Shown: positions 8,910 to 17,415, counted from the first letter of the stretch. The stretch is DNA of 64,000 nt from Anaerolineales bacterium (GCA_030583905.1 CP129481.1:868001-932000), one strand, 5' to 3'. Notes: generated by a model not told the origin, from the sequence alone. Numbers and translations: made by a program.

Positions 8910-9968
8910 ATGAGTAAAAAAGCAATTTTCTTTGTTCTTGTAGTGGTACTACTTCTGGGAACTGCCGCATTTCTTTTTATGGTTCCAAGCGGTGGAACTT
9001 ATTCATCCCCGGTTGGTATTGACACAGAGAGATGGTGGGTAAAGGGGGTTTTCGTCTCGCCCGGCGGCAATGATTCGGGTTCATGTACCCGTGCAGATCC
9101 CTGTCGTACGTTTGACAAGGTTGTCTCCATGGTGCATCCCGGGGAAACAATCCATGTTTTGGAGGGTACTTACTCGGAGGAGTTCACCATCACGAAGTCG
9201 GGCACAGCCCGTGATTATATATCCATTGTTGGGTATGACGCCATCCTGCCCGGAGTGGTTGTATCGGGAAATTACATTGTCGTTTCCGGCATGGAAGTAG
9301 TGGGTTCAGAATCGCATGGTATTTTGGTAAACGGCAAGCACATCATTGTCGAAGATTCGATTGTCCGTCACAGCGTGACAGAGAATGGTGAAGGGGTTTG
9401 TTATGGTGATGGTTGGTGGGGGAGCGGGTTGAAAGTGCAGGTGGGAGGCGAAGATATCATCCTGCGCAGAAATTCAGTCTATGAAAATTGTGGTGAAGGT
9501 ATCGCCGTGACGCGTGGGGTGAATGTGGTTGTGGAAGATAATATTGTCAGGGACAATTATTCGGTCAACATTTATATTGACAACTCTCCCTTTACCGTGG
9601 TGCAGGGAAACACGGTTACTTGCACGGGTATTTATCTTCGTAATGACCATAGACCAACCGGCATCGCTGTTGCCGAGGAATTTTATGAAGGTTGGGGGGC
9701 ACAGAGACGTAATACGAGCATTCTTAATAATATGGTGGATGGATGTTATGACGGTATCGTTTCGCGGGAGCCCGATGTCCCCGATGGCATGGAAATTAAC
9801 CTATTAATAAAGGGAAACACAGTGATCAACGGCACACGCCGAAGCATTTCTATCAGGTGGTTCAATCAAAACGTCTGGATCGAAAACAATACGGTATATG
9901 CGCCGATTCATATTATCAATATGGAAGGGGTGACACTGTTGGATAATATAGAGCTTGAACCAGAGTAA
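8910..9968 (+). CDS. Secreted or membrane-anchored right-handed beta-helix protein
   Basis: The 352-residue product begins with a lysine-containing signal anchor (about residues 3-24). A DUF1565-like start follows (VSPGGNDSG...ADPCRTFDKVV) and then repeated coils of the parallel beta-helix type (ENCGEGIAV, RNTSILNNMVDGCYDGIVS and similar). This architecture is typical of extracellular carbohydrate-binding or carbohydrate-cleaving proteins, but I see no catalytic motif to name an activity. AGGAAGG at 8897-8903 lies 6 nt before the ATG at 8910 and decides the start; the ATG at 8907 is too close to it. Confidence 0.8.
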   Translation: MSKKAIFFVLVVVLLLGTAAFLFMVPSGGTYSSPVGIDTERWWVKGVFVSPGGNDSGSCTRADPCRTFDKVVSMVHPGETIHVLEGTYSEEFTITKSGTARDYISIVGYDAILPGVVVSGNYIVVSGMEVVGSESHGILVNGKHIIVEDSIVRHSVTENGEGVCYGDGWWGSGLKVQVGGEDIILRRNSVYENCGEGIAVTRGVNVVVEDNIVRDNYSVNIYIDNSPFTVVQGNTVTCTGIYLRNDHRPTGIAVAEEFYEGWGAQRRNTSILNNMVDGCYDGIVSREPDVPDGMEINLLIKGNTVINGTRRSISIRWFNQNVWIENNTVYAPIHIINMEGVTLLDNIELEPE

Positions 9969-9974
9969 TAAGCC

Positions 9975-12900
9975 CTATGGGTCTTGGACCGTCCGTGCCT
10001 TTTCAAGGTCATGCCTTGCCCCCAGTTGTGAAAATATCTCAATTGCTTTTTCCAAATGGATTTGACGCGCGGGTGAATTGACCTCCGCATGACGCCCGAT
10101 CTCGTAATGCGCCCGCGCCGCCTCATACGGCAGGGACAGTTGCTCTGCCAGCCCCAGGCTTTTTTCCCACGCCCCAAACGCTTTCTTCTGCCGCCCTTCC
10201 GCCCAATCGAGCAGACCTTGGTGCAGCCACGCCCGCGGACGACCGACCCGCAGCAATTGCCCAAACTCATGCAGCGCCTTCACCGCCCGCCGCGCGGATT
10301 TCAGGTCTTCAGGCTGTTTCCCGTTTTCCAACGCGGTCAGATACACTTCTGAAACGCCCGCATAACCTTCCAAAATATAGAATGCCGTCGGCTTGACCTT
10401 TGAGATCAGCGCCATTGCCTGCTCGGCAAATTCTTTTGCGGCGAGTAGATTCCCCTGCTTTAAAACTGCCTGTGCAGACAATCCATAATAGCGGATCTTA
10501 TCGGTGACGCCGTTGTTCTCGCCTAACAGCGCCGCGGCGTTGTGCAAATGTTCGTTTGTTTTTTCGATGTCCCCCAGCCGCAAGTTGTTCATCGCCAGCC
10601 CCGTCGACTCATGGAATTGAAACTGCGTGTCACCGCGCTGACGCGCCGAAGCGATGATCTTTTGTTGGAGTTGGATCGCGCCAGAAAAATCGCCGTGCAG
10701 ATATTTCATCTCAGAAATTAACCCTGTGGCTTCTTCCCACTGCCTGTAAAATTCCGCCTCTCCAAGCAATTCCGATGCTTTTTGCAGCGCCGTTTCTGCC
10801 TGTTCCCATTCCCCGCGCCCGATATGATACAACCCCGCATATTCCAGCACCTGCCCCAGCATGGACGGGTCGTTGAGTCTCTGTGCCAATTGCAGTCCAT
10901 TTTGCAGGTAGTATTTTGCCGTGTTTGATATAGGGCTGAGGCTTAACCCGATGGCGGCATTGGCATTGATCTGTGCCAGCGCGGGCACATTCCCCACACT
11001 TTCCACCAGATTGAGCGGGAAGAAGACCAGATAAAAAATGGCATCGAGTTTGCTTTGAAACCAGTAGATCAGGATCAATCTTTCACAAGCAGCGACAACA
11101 GCCAGCCGTTTTTCCACCTCTTCATGTTCCATTGCGCGTGGGCGTGGTCTCCAAACCCGCCGCCAGATTTGCACGACAGCTTGCGAAAAACTGGCAAATG
11201 ACAACCTCAACGGATGTTTGGGCATTGGGTATCCCAAATGGAACAAGGCGGTTTCAAGGTGATGTGTGCTTGCTGTGATATTTCCCAGGTTGTAATAGGC
11301 TTCACCCAGCCAGCGATGCCAGTACCCCAATTGCAAGGCAGGGATATTCTCCGACGCGCAGGCTTTTTCAAGGATAAAGACCGACTCTTGGAACCAACCT
11401 TTGCGTTTGTTGAAACGGATCAGGCTTTCCAAATAAGATGTGATTGCCTCTACATCCGCCTGCTCAAAATACCACTCCAACGCGGCGCGGATGTTTTCGA
11501 TCTCCGTGTCAAGCACGTTCAACACAGACTTATCGGATAAATCTTGCAAAGCGGCGCGGCGTGACTGTAAAAAACTTCCATAAAACCGCCCATGTTTCTG
11601 GCGGGTTTCGCGTTCCTGTTCGGGGGCGAGATTCAAATGATACGACCCGAATTGCTTCAACAATTCATGCAAGACGTATCTTCCGTTCCCATCGCGCCGC
11701 ACCATGCTCTTGTTCATCAGGCTGTTCAACACGGGCAGGCTGGCATCTGCCGCCTGCTGCGCCGCGGACAAGGTGAAGCCTTCCCTGAAAACTGACAACC
11801 GCCGAAAGACAGCCTGCTCCTGTTCGGTGAGCATCGCCCACGTTGAATCCAGCACGGAACGAAGCGACGGATTCGACTCGGGTAGATCGGTCGTGAGAAT
11901 TTCGCCGCCGCGCTCCAACCGTTCGACGATCTCTTCGCAGGAGAGCAGTCGCACCCAATTGGCGGAAAGTTCAATACCAAGCGGAAAACCCGCCACCAAC
12001 TGACAAATACGATTGACGGCATATTCCTGATCGTCCAGTGAAAAGTTTGCGTTCACGCGGCGCGCCTGTTGAACGAACAACTCCACTGATGGATATTGCA
12101 TCATGGCGTTCTTCTCGAATGTCGGCGGGTAGGGCAGCCCCTGCACTTCCACCAGCCATTCCGATGGCAGGTTGATCCGCTCGCGGGATGTGGCCAGCAA
12201 TTTCACCGCGGGGCATTCCTTCAAAATATCCAACAGCAGTGATTCGGTGTGCTCGCGGATTCCCAGCCGCGCCGCCAGCAGCGGCTCGAAGTTATCCAGC
12301 ACGAACAAGGTCTCTTTATCCGCGAGATGTTTGAGCAGCAATTCGCGCGGCGAACGTTGCGCTGAAAACGTGTAGCCCACCGCGTCCGCAATGGCGGCAA
12401 TCAACAACTCGGTGGTCTCGATGGGGTCGGCGGGTTTCATGCCGCGCAGCGAAAGAAAACGCACACCGTCCTGAAAACGCTCCACCTGCATCCGCGCGGC
12501 ACGGATCGAAAGGCGCGTCTTGCCCACGCCGCCAGGTCCCACCAGCGTGAGGATACGGCACTCAGGCTTGCCTAGCAACCCGCCGATCTGCGCGAGCTCC
12601 GCTTCACGCCCAAGAAAAGACGTCAGGTTTTGAGGCAGGTTATGACGTAGGTCTGAGGCGGATTTTCGCGGGGATGATTTGGATGGGGACTTTGACTCAA
12701 CTCTGCGGGCGGAATCTCCATCCGCTTCTTTGACATCCCCGCGCTTGATCTTTTCATAAAGAGCCTTTGTCTCCGCTGACGGTTCGACTCCCAACTCTTC
12801 GTCCAGATGTTTTTTGCATGCATCGAACTGACTGAGCGCCGCCGTGCGTTGACCGCTTTGCGCGAGCACGGTCATCAGTTGACGGTGCGCCTCTTCGCGC

Positions 12901-13469
12901 CACGGTTCGAGCGCAAGGATGCGGCGCGTGAAGGCGGCGGCTCTTTCGAAATCGCCTTGCTGCTGTGTTGTTGCGGCGAGATGCGCCAACGACGCCAGCG
13001 CCATCTGCTGAAAACGCTCGCGCTCGACCACGACCCAGGTTTCAAAATCGGGCGCTTCGTGCAAGTGGAAGTCGTCCAGAAAATTTCCGCGATAACGTGC
13101 GATGACACTTTCGAGTTGACTGGGTTTGCTTTTCTCAGGCGCGGCGCAGTGACGGGTGAACTCGCCCGCATCGAGCGAGTAGGGCAGCGAGAAATCGAAT
13201 GCCAGCGATTGGCGGGTGGGGATGATGTAATCGCCGACGACGCCCCGAAGTTTGCTGAGTGTGAGCCGTAAATTTCCCCGCGCGCGTTCCTCCGAAAAAT
13301 CGCCCCATAACAAACCTGAGATGGATTGACGCGAACAAGCCTGCCCCGTGACAGCCAGATAGAAGAGCAGCGCCTGCCCTTTGGCAGAGATCAGGTCAGC
13401 GGTGAGCGGCTGACCCTGCCATTTGATCTGCGGTTTTCCCAATACAACGATCTCAAGCGGTGGATTCAA
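9975..13469 (-). CDS. Giant SARP/AfsR-like regulator: BTAD, NB-ARC ATPase, TPR repeats
   Basis: This 1164-residue protein starts with an OmpR-like winged-helix DNA-binding domain and bacterial transcriptional activator domain (about 1-245; GLLWGDFSEERARGNLR is diagnostic). An NB-ARC STAND ATPase follows, with Walker A GPGGVGKTRL near residue 310 and Walker B FVLDNFE near 390, then a long tetratricopeptide region to the C-terminus. Such proteins are thought to be nucleotide-gated transcription activators; the signal is unknown. It is divergent from two ABM-domain genes about 285 bp away, which are plausible but unproven targets. A comparable STAND-type signalling protein lies at 29029-33120. 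Confidence 0.88.
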   Translation of the reverse strand: MNPPLEIVVLGKPQIKWQGQPLTADLISAKGQALLFYLAVTGQACSRQSISGLLWGDFSEERARGNLRLTLSKLRGVVGDYIIPTRQSLAFDFSLPYSLDAGEFTRHCAAPEKSKPSQLESVIARYRGNFLDDFHLHEAPDFETWVVVERERFQQMALASLAHLAATTQQQGDFERAAAFTRRILALEPWREEAHRQLMTVLAQSGQRTAALSQFDACKKHLDEELGVEPSAETKALYEKIKRGDVKEADGDSARRVESKSPSKSSPRKSASDLRHNLPQNLTSFLGREAELAQIGGLLGKPECRILTLVGPGGVGKTRLSIRAARMQVERFQDGVRFLSLRGMKPADPIETTELLIAAIADAVGYTFSAQRSPRELLLKHLADKETLFVLDNFEPLLAARLGIREHTESLLLDILKECPAVKLLATSRERINLPSEWLVEVQGLPYPPTFEKNAMMQYPSVELFVQQARRVNANFSLDDQEYAVNRICQLVAGFPLGIELSANWVRLLSCEEIVERLERGGEILTTDLPESNPSLRSVLDSTWAMLTEQEQAVFRRLSVFREGFTLSAAQQAADASLPVLNSLMNKSMVRRDGNGRYVLHELLKQFGSYHLNLAPEQERETRQKHGRFYGSFLQSRRAALQDLSDKSVLNVLDTEIENIRAALEWYFEQADVEAITSYLESLIRFNKRKGWFQESVFILEKACASENIPALQLGYWHRWLGEAYYNLGNITASTHHLETALFHLGYPMPKHPLRLSFASFSQAVVQIWRRVWRPRPRAMEHEEVEKRLAVVAACERLILIYWFQSKLDAIFYLVFFPLNLVESVGNVPALAQINANAAIGLSLSPISNTAKYYLQNGLQLAQRLNDPSMLGQVLEYAGLYHIGRGEWEQAETALQKASELLGEAEFYRQWEEATGLISEMKYLHGDFSGAIQLQQKIIASARQRGDTQFQFHESTGLAMNNLRLGDIEKTNEHLHNAAALLGENNGVTDKIRYYGLSAQAVLKQGNLLAAKEFAEQAMALISKVKPTAFYILEGYAGVSEVYLTALENGKQPEDLKSARRAVKALHEFGQLLRVGRPRAWLHQGLLDWAEGRQKKAFGAWEKSLGLAEQLSLPYEAARAHYEIGRHAEVNSPARQIHLEKAIEIFSQLGARHDLEKARTVQDP

Positions 13470-13597
13470 ACTTGAATTCCTCCAATTTTGGATAAACCCG
13501 ACAAACTAACGATAAATAAACGGTGGAAAAACCGCGCTGTCATAAGATTTGGTCATCGTAGTTCGACCGGCATCAGACAACAAGGAGATTATACCCA

Positions 13598-13639
13598 ATG
13601 ACAGCAAATAATAAAACGAACGAGGTGGGCATGGCGTGA
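13598..13639 (+). other. 13-codon ORF with strong ribosome-binding site (leader or gene remnant)
   Basis: AAGGAG at 13582-13587 precedes an ATG (13598) opening a 13-codon frame that ends in TGA at 13637-13639. The spacing and sequence resemble the AAAGGAGATAAACC leaders of the two ABM genes just downstream. A repeat-like segment follows at once. It may be the beginning of a former third gene copy cut off by a repeat, or a leader peptide. Confidence 0.3.
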
Positions 13640-13647
13640 TGAAAAAA

Positions 13648-13698
13648 TGACCATAGACCACCAGCCGCCGCGGTCTGCCGTCCACCGCCCACGGTCTG
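13648..13698. repeat. Dispersed GC-rich repeat of the CCATAGACC / CGGTCTG type
   Basis: The gap between the BTAD regulator and the first ABM gene holds a segment rich in ACCATAGACC, CCGCGGTCTGCCG and CCGCCCACGGTCTGG blocks. Related blocks recur after the first ABM gene (about 14050-14066) and before pheS (about 35793-35845). The similarity was found by eye, so the boundaries are approximate. Confidence 0.45.
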
Positions 13699-13754
13699 GC
13701 AGCAAGTTCAGGACGACAAAAAACTATTCAAACCAACTCAAAAGGAGATAAACC

Positions 13755-14048
13755 ATGCACACACGATTTGTAATGTTCACGCTCGGAGAAGGCAAGCGCG
13801 ATACCGCCAAAGAGATCGCGGGGCAGTTCGAAGATGCCATGAAAGACCTGAATGGCTACAAAGGCTCCACCTTCATTGCGGATGAAAAGGTCGGCGAGTA
13901 CGGGGTCTTGAGCATGTGGGAAACCGCGCACGACGCCAAGCAAGCGGATGCCTCCCTCGCCCCCGACTTTTTCAAGACCCTGAACGGTCACGTCCAGCGC
14001 GCTCCCATTCGCCGCATCCTTGAGGTCTTCGAGCCGAAGAAAGACTGA
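13755..14048 (+). CDS. ABM-domain (antibiotic biosynthesis monooxygenase-like) protein, copy 1
   Basis: The 97-residue product has the ferredoxin-like alpha/beta layout of small ABM-domain dimeric proteins: an initial strand RFVMFTLGEG, a helix, then YKGSTFIADE and GEYGVLSMWET. Members include quinol monooxygenases, haem-degrading enzymes and proteins of unknown role; the haem ligand pattern is not evident, so I give no reaction. It is followed 58 bp later by a close paralogue with an almost identical leader, so the pair arose by tandem duplication. Confidence 0.75.
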   Translation: MHTRFVMFTLGEGKRDTAKEIAGQFEDAMKDLNGYKGSTFIADEKVGEYGVLSMWETAHDAKQADASLAPDFFKTLNGHVQRAPIRRILEVFEPKKD

Positions 14049-14106
14049 CGATAGACCGCAGACAGTTGAACAATCCACATTTTATTCAATAAAAAGGAGA
14101 TAAACC

Positions 14107-14391
14107 ATGTACGCACGCTTGATCATGTTCACGCTCGGAGAAGGAAAACGCGCATTTGCCGAAGGCATGGCAAAACAGTTCCATACCGCCATGCAAGGCT
14201 TGAAAGGTTTCAAGAACGCCACTTTCGTGTTGGATGATGTCATTGGCGAATATGGCGTCCTCAGCCTGTGGGAGACGAAAGAAGATGCCGAAGCCGCCGG
14301 TGCGGCGATGGGACCCGGGCTCCAGCAAGCCCTGCAGGGGCATGTGCAGGGTCCGCCCAGTATCCGTTTGCTGGAGGTATTCCAACCGTAG
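14107..14391 (+). CDS. ABM-domain protein, copy 2
   Basis: This 94-residue paralogue of the preceding gene shares MFTLGEGKR near the N-terminus, GEYGVLSLWET in the middle and a RLLEVF-type C-terminus. The AAAGGAGATAAACC leader directly before the ATG is the same as that of copy 1, showing that the duplication included the ribosome-binding site. An intrinsic terminator follows 19 bp after the stop. Function is unknown beyond the fold. Confidence 0.75.
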   Translation: MYARLIMFTLGEGKRAFAEGMAKQFHTAMQGLKGFKNATFVLDDVIGEYGVLSLWETKEDAEAAGAAMGPGLQQALQGHVQGPPSIRLLEVFQP

Positions 14392-14410
14392 GGTTGGTTG
14401 GTGAAAATAA

Positions 14411-14440
14411 AAAGAGCCATCGTTTTGATGGCTCTTTTTT
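14411..14440 (+). terminator. Intrinsic terminator of the ABM gene pair
   Basis: AAGAGCCATC and GATGGCTCTT form a 10-bp stem around a short T-rich loop, followed by a T run. It ends where the tRNA-Glu-associated repeat array begins. Confidence 0.85.
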
Positions 14441-14441
14441 G

Positions 14442-14774
14442 TGCCCCACGAAGACTCGAATACCATCCCCGTAGGGGGCTCGGGTTTGAGAACAAAAAAC
14501 ACCCGTTTGATTACGGATGTTGTGTGCCCCACGGAGACTCGAATATCATCCCCGTAGGGGGCTCGGGTTTGAGAACAAAAAACACCCGTTTGATTACGGA
14601 TGTTGTGTGCCCCACGGAGACTCGAATATCATCCCCGTAGGGGGCTCGGGTTTGAGAACAAAAAACACCCGTTTGATCACGGATGTTATATGCCCCCACG
14701 GAGACTCGAATATCATCCCCGTAGGGGGCTCGGGTTTGAGAACAAAAAACACCCGTTTGATCACGGATGTTATA
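14442..14774 (-). repeat. Four tandem 83/84-bp units ending in tRNA-Glu 3' tails, each with a terminator
   Basis: Units begin at 14442, 14525, 14608 and 14691, and the true tRNA-Glu gene starts at 14775, a constant period of 83 bp (84 for the last). Read on the minus strand, each unit starts with a hairpin whose ACATCCGT and ACGGGTGT arms flank a 6-nt loop and T6. A CCCCGTAGGGG hairpin follows, and the unit ends with the terminal 19-21 nt of the tRNA (T-loop to discriminator base). Copies 2-4 match each other nearly perfectly; copy 1 is more diverged. The period is not a multiple of three and there are no spacers, so it is neither coding nor CRISPR. Confidence 0.9.
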
Positions 14775-14847
14775 TGCCCCCACGGAGACTCGAACTCCGG
14801 TTTGAGCCTTGAGAGGGCTCCGTCCTAGGCCACTAGACGATGGGGGC
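14775..14847 (-). tRNA. tRNA-Glu (CTC anticodon)
   Basis: A 73-nt cloverleaf is readable on the minus strand: acceptor GCCCCCA/TGGGGGC with discriminator A, anticodon stem GAGCC/GGCTC around loop CTCTCAA (anticodon CTC), and T-arm CGGAG-TTCGAGT-CTCCG. CCA is not encoded. It lies 19 bp downstream of the lutBC stop on the same strand and is followed by the four-unit tandem array. Confidence 0.93.
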
Positions 14848-14866
14848 GATTGCGGGCTGTATTCTA

Positions 14867-16933
14867 TCACCCCAAATTTGAAACGTCAACAAAAACGTGC
14901 AATTCCTTCGGTCCATGCACGCCGATGGTCAGCGTCATTTCGATGTCCGCTGTGCGCGAAGGTCCCGTGATGAAGACCGCATTCTTATTTTGGATAAAGG
15001 GCATCGCATCCGGCAGGGATGGCAGGATGTCTTTGGATTTCAAGACGGCGATGTGGATTTCGGGCAGCAGCGACCCTAGCAACTCCTCATCCGCTTCGAG
15101 GATCGACCCCGTATCTGCCAGCCCAACCCGAGCCTTTGTCACGCCGACGGTGATGCCCGGGTTGGCTTCGTAGGTGAATTCGATGCCCGCGCTGCGCAAG
15201 AGTTTTTCGTCAAGAACGTTGGGTTGCAGGTGGATTCGGTTGACGTTCTTCGAGATTAGATATTCGATGATCGATTTTGTAGCGTTCTCCGTTTGGTAGA
15301 CATGACCAGAGAGGGCGGTGAGTTCGGTGGTGAATTGGTCGATTCGACTTTGGAGTGCAGGAGCTTGCTCCTGCATGGGCTGGCTTTCAATTTTATTTCT
15401 TCTTTTTACTTTAGTTTGAGATTTCGACAGCAAGATGTCTGACTCCAAAAATCTCTCCCGAAATGTCTTGCCCGCGAATCGTGGCAAGTCTTTGCTATAG
15501 CCCCAGCCTGTGAACGCGGGCAGGCGCATCCACTGCGAGCGGGGGGAGATGAGAAAACTTCCCAGTGAAGCAAATTTTTGGGAGAGGGCAAACAGCTTCG
15601 GCTGAGTCGCGAGGCGGGTATACATCTGCAAGGCGAGTTTGGTGGTCCATGTCAAGCCTGCGCCGCCCTCACCATTATCGCCCTCACCCCTAGCCCCTCT
15701 CCCTGAGGGAGATGGGGATTTGCCAGCGCGGACGCGAGTCAATAACTTTGGCAGGTCAATATCTACGGGGCAGGCGTCTTTGCATGCGCCGCACAGGGAC
15801 GAGGCTTGTGCGAGTTGGACGTAGTTTTCGCCGAGCAAGCCGGGCGAAACGACCGAGCCGATGGGACCGGGATACGGCGCAATGGTGAGGTCGCGCCCAA
15901 TGTAGGCGTGCCCGCTGAGTTCGCGGAAGACGGGGCAGGCGTTGAGACACGCGCCGCAACGGATGCAGTAGAGCGATTCTTTGAGCGGCGAGTTGCGGAG
16001 TTTGCTGCGTCCGTTGTCAAGGATGATGATGTGGCGGGTTTGCCCGGGTTGCGGGGTGTGCAGTAGTTGGGTATAGACGGTGAGCTTTTGTCCCGTGGCA
16101 GAACGGGGAAGCAGTGAGAGCAGGAGGGCGAGGTCATCGAGGTTGGGGGCGAGGCGCTCCATGCCCATGAGGGCGATGTGCGTTTTCGGCAGGGTGGTGA
16201 CCATGCGCGCATTGCCTTCGTTGGTGATGATGCAGACCGCGCCTGTCTCTGCCACGCCAAAGTTGACTCCGCTCATGCCGATGTCGGCGGTGAGGAAGAC
16301 TTCACGCAGAACTTTGCGGGCGGTGGCGGTGAGGGTTGGGATGTCTTCGGTGTAGGGGATGCCAAGTTTTTCGTGAAAGAGTTGCGCGACTTGTTCTTTT
16401 TTGAGATGCGCGGCGGGGGTGATGATGTGACTCGGCTTTTCCTTGCGCAATTGCACGATGTATTCGCCGAGGTCGGTTTCGACGACGTTGATGCCGTCTT
16501 TTTCAAGATGATGGTTCAGTTCGATCTCTTCGCTGACCATGCTTTTGGATTTGGCGATTAAAACCTTTTCACCACGAAGGTCACTAAGGGGCACGAAGGT
16601 TTCTTGTGTTTCCCTTTGTGTACTTCGTGTCCTTTGTGGTAAATCTTTTGCGATTTGTAATACGATCTCGATGGCTTCGTTGGCATCTTTGGCGCGGTGG
16701 ACGATGACGCCGTTGGCTTCGTTCTTGGTGATGAATTGGTTCAGGTATTCGTCGAGATGTTCGATCACGTCCGCGCGGATACGATGCGCGCGTTGACGCC
16801 GTTCGCGCCAATCGGGAATGGATTCAAACGCAACGGCACGTCCTTTCAGACGGCGCTCGGAATTGGCGTCTAGCGCGGCTTGAAGAGTTGGGTTATTAAT
16901 CGATTCAACGATTCTTTGACGGAATGTACCCAT
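14867..16933 (-). CDS. LutB-LutC fusion: ferredoxin-type and LUD-domain lactate utilisation protein
   Basis: The 688-residue protein joins an L-lactate oxidation iron-sulfur subunit (LutB-like, about 1-470) to a LutC-like LUD domain (about 500-688). LutB features include KSKSMVSEEIELN, FGVAETGAV and two [4Fe-4S] motifs, CIRCGACLNACP and CGACKDACP. The C-terminal half shows the GVTKARVGLADTGSI signature of LUD domains. The ATG at 16933 has AGGAAA upstream and gives the usual MGTFRQRI start; a longer frame upstream is not supported. It overlaps the phosphatase gene by 64 bp. Two interspersed repeats are inserted in frame (residues about 98-121 and in the linker near residue 410). Confidence 0.88.
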   Translation of the reverse strand: MGTFRQRIVESINNPTLQAALDANSERRLKGRAVAFESIPDWRERRQRAHRIRADVIEHLDEYLNQFITKNEANGVIVHRAKDANEAIEIVLQIAKDLPQRTRSTQRETQETFVPLSDLRGEKVLIAKSKSMVSEEIELNHHLEKDGINVVETDLGEYIVQLRKEKPSHIITPAAHLKKEQVAQLFHEKLGIPYTEDIPTLTATARKVLREVFLTADIGMSGVNFGVAETGAVCIITNEGNARMVTTLPKTHIALMGMERLAPNLDDLALLLSLLPRSATGQKLTVYTQLLHTPQPGQTRHIIILDNGRSKLRNSPLKESLYCIRCGACLNACPVFRELSGHAYIGRDLTIAPYPGPIGSVVSPGLLGENYVQLAQASSLCGACKDACPVDIDLPKLLTRVRAGKSPSPSGRGARGEGDNGEGGAGLTWTTKLALQMYTRLATQPKLFALSQKFASLGSFLISPRSQWMRLPAFTGWGYSKDLPRFAGKTFRERFLESDILLSKSQTKVKRRNKIESQPMQEQAPALQSRIDQFTTELTALSGHVYQTENATKSIIEYLISKNVNRIHLQPNVLDEKLLRSAGIEFTYEANPGITVGVTKARVGLADTGSILEADEELLGSLLPEIHIAVLKSKDILPSLPDAMPFIQNKNAVFITGPSRTADIEMTLTIGVHGPKELHVFVDVSNLG
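15666..15720. repeat. In-frame CCCTCACCCCTAGCCCC-type repeat inside the lutBC linker
   Basis: A GC-rich inverted segment with CCCTCACCCCTAGCCCC, then CTCTCCCTGAGGGAGA, encodes a low-complexity Ser/Gly/Arg/Glu stretch between the second cluster motif and the LUD half of lutBC. Similar segments lie before leuS (about 22583-22620) and around 28151-28192, which marks it as a dispersed repeat. Confidence 0.65.
16571..16640. repeat. In-frame ACCACGAAGG...CCTTTGTGGT repeat inside lutB
   Basis: A 70-bp imperfect inverted repeat begins with ACCACGAAGG and ends with CCTTTGTGGT; internally it has GGCACGAAGG and TACTTCGTGTCC. It lies in frame in the LutB domain and replaces the short loop normally found before KSKSMVSEEIELN by a hydrophilic stretch rich in R, Q, T and E. 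From memory, this repeat type recurs in intergenic regions of many environmental bacteria. Confidence 0.7.
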
Positions 16934-17415
16934 GATGTTTCCTGTTGAATTTTCTGCCTTGCATTTTCGTCGCCCCAGCGCATCCGTTTTTCCATCATGC
17001 CTTCGGCGGTTTCTTTGCGCATTTCGTGAATGACCCTCATCGCTTCGTCCCGCTCCATGCCGCGCCAGCGCAGCAGACCGTAGGCAACCATGCCTGTGCG
17101 GTGAATCCCAGCCGAGCAATGGATGAACAGGGAATTGCCTTCATCCAGCAATTGTGAGAGTTGCGGCATGGCTTCAAGCAGGCGTTTATGCACGTCACCT
17201 TCGGGGTAATTGCCATTCGGTACGGGAAGCCAAACCCATTGCAAGCCCGCGTTTTTTGTTTTGTTGCCGATCCTTTCCGCAAACTCGCTTTCTTTTAGCA
17301 GGGTCACCACGTGCGTGCAACCGGACTCGCGCAGGAGCTTGAAATCCCTGCCACCGGGGCGGTGATTGAGCGCCAGCCTGCCATTGCCAATGTTGACGAA
17401 ATGATATTCACTCAT
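16870..17415 (-). CDS. Dual-specificity / tyrosine phosphatase-like protein
   Basis: The 181-residue protein carries the cysteine phosphatase loop HCSAGIHRTGMV (CX5R), with an upstream aspartate-free loop (LPVPNGNYPEGD) where the general acid would normally sit. It resembles small protein-tyrosine or dual-specificity phosphatases; the substrate is unknown. Its ATG (17415) overlaps the lutA stop as ATGA, showing translational coupling, and its 3' end overlaps the lutBC start by 64 bp. Lying between lutA and lutBC, it may act on a regulator or enzyme of the pathway, but that is a guess from position. A longer frame to 17499 would run into lutA. Confidence 0.82.
   Translation of the reverse strand: MSEYHFVNIGNGRLALNHRPGGRDFKLLRESGCTHVVTLLKESEFAERIGNKTKNAGLQWVWLPVPNGNYPEGDVHKRLLEAMPQLSQLLDEGNSLFIHCSAGIHRTGMVAYGLLRWRGMERDEAMRVIHEMRKETAEGMMEKRMRWGDENARQKIQQETSWVHSVKESLNRLITQLFKPR

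Noticed and set aside
14442..14774. CRISPR-like array
   Set aside because: Units are contiguous 83-bp copies without variable spacers, contain terminators and tRNA ends, and no cas genes are near.
14398..14870. Overlapping plus- and minus-strand frames running through the 83-bp array
   Set aside because: The unit is not a multiple of three and carries tRNA tails and terminators; the frames are by-products of repetition.
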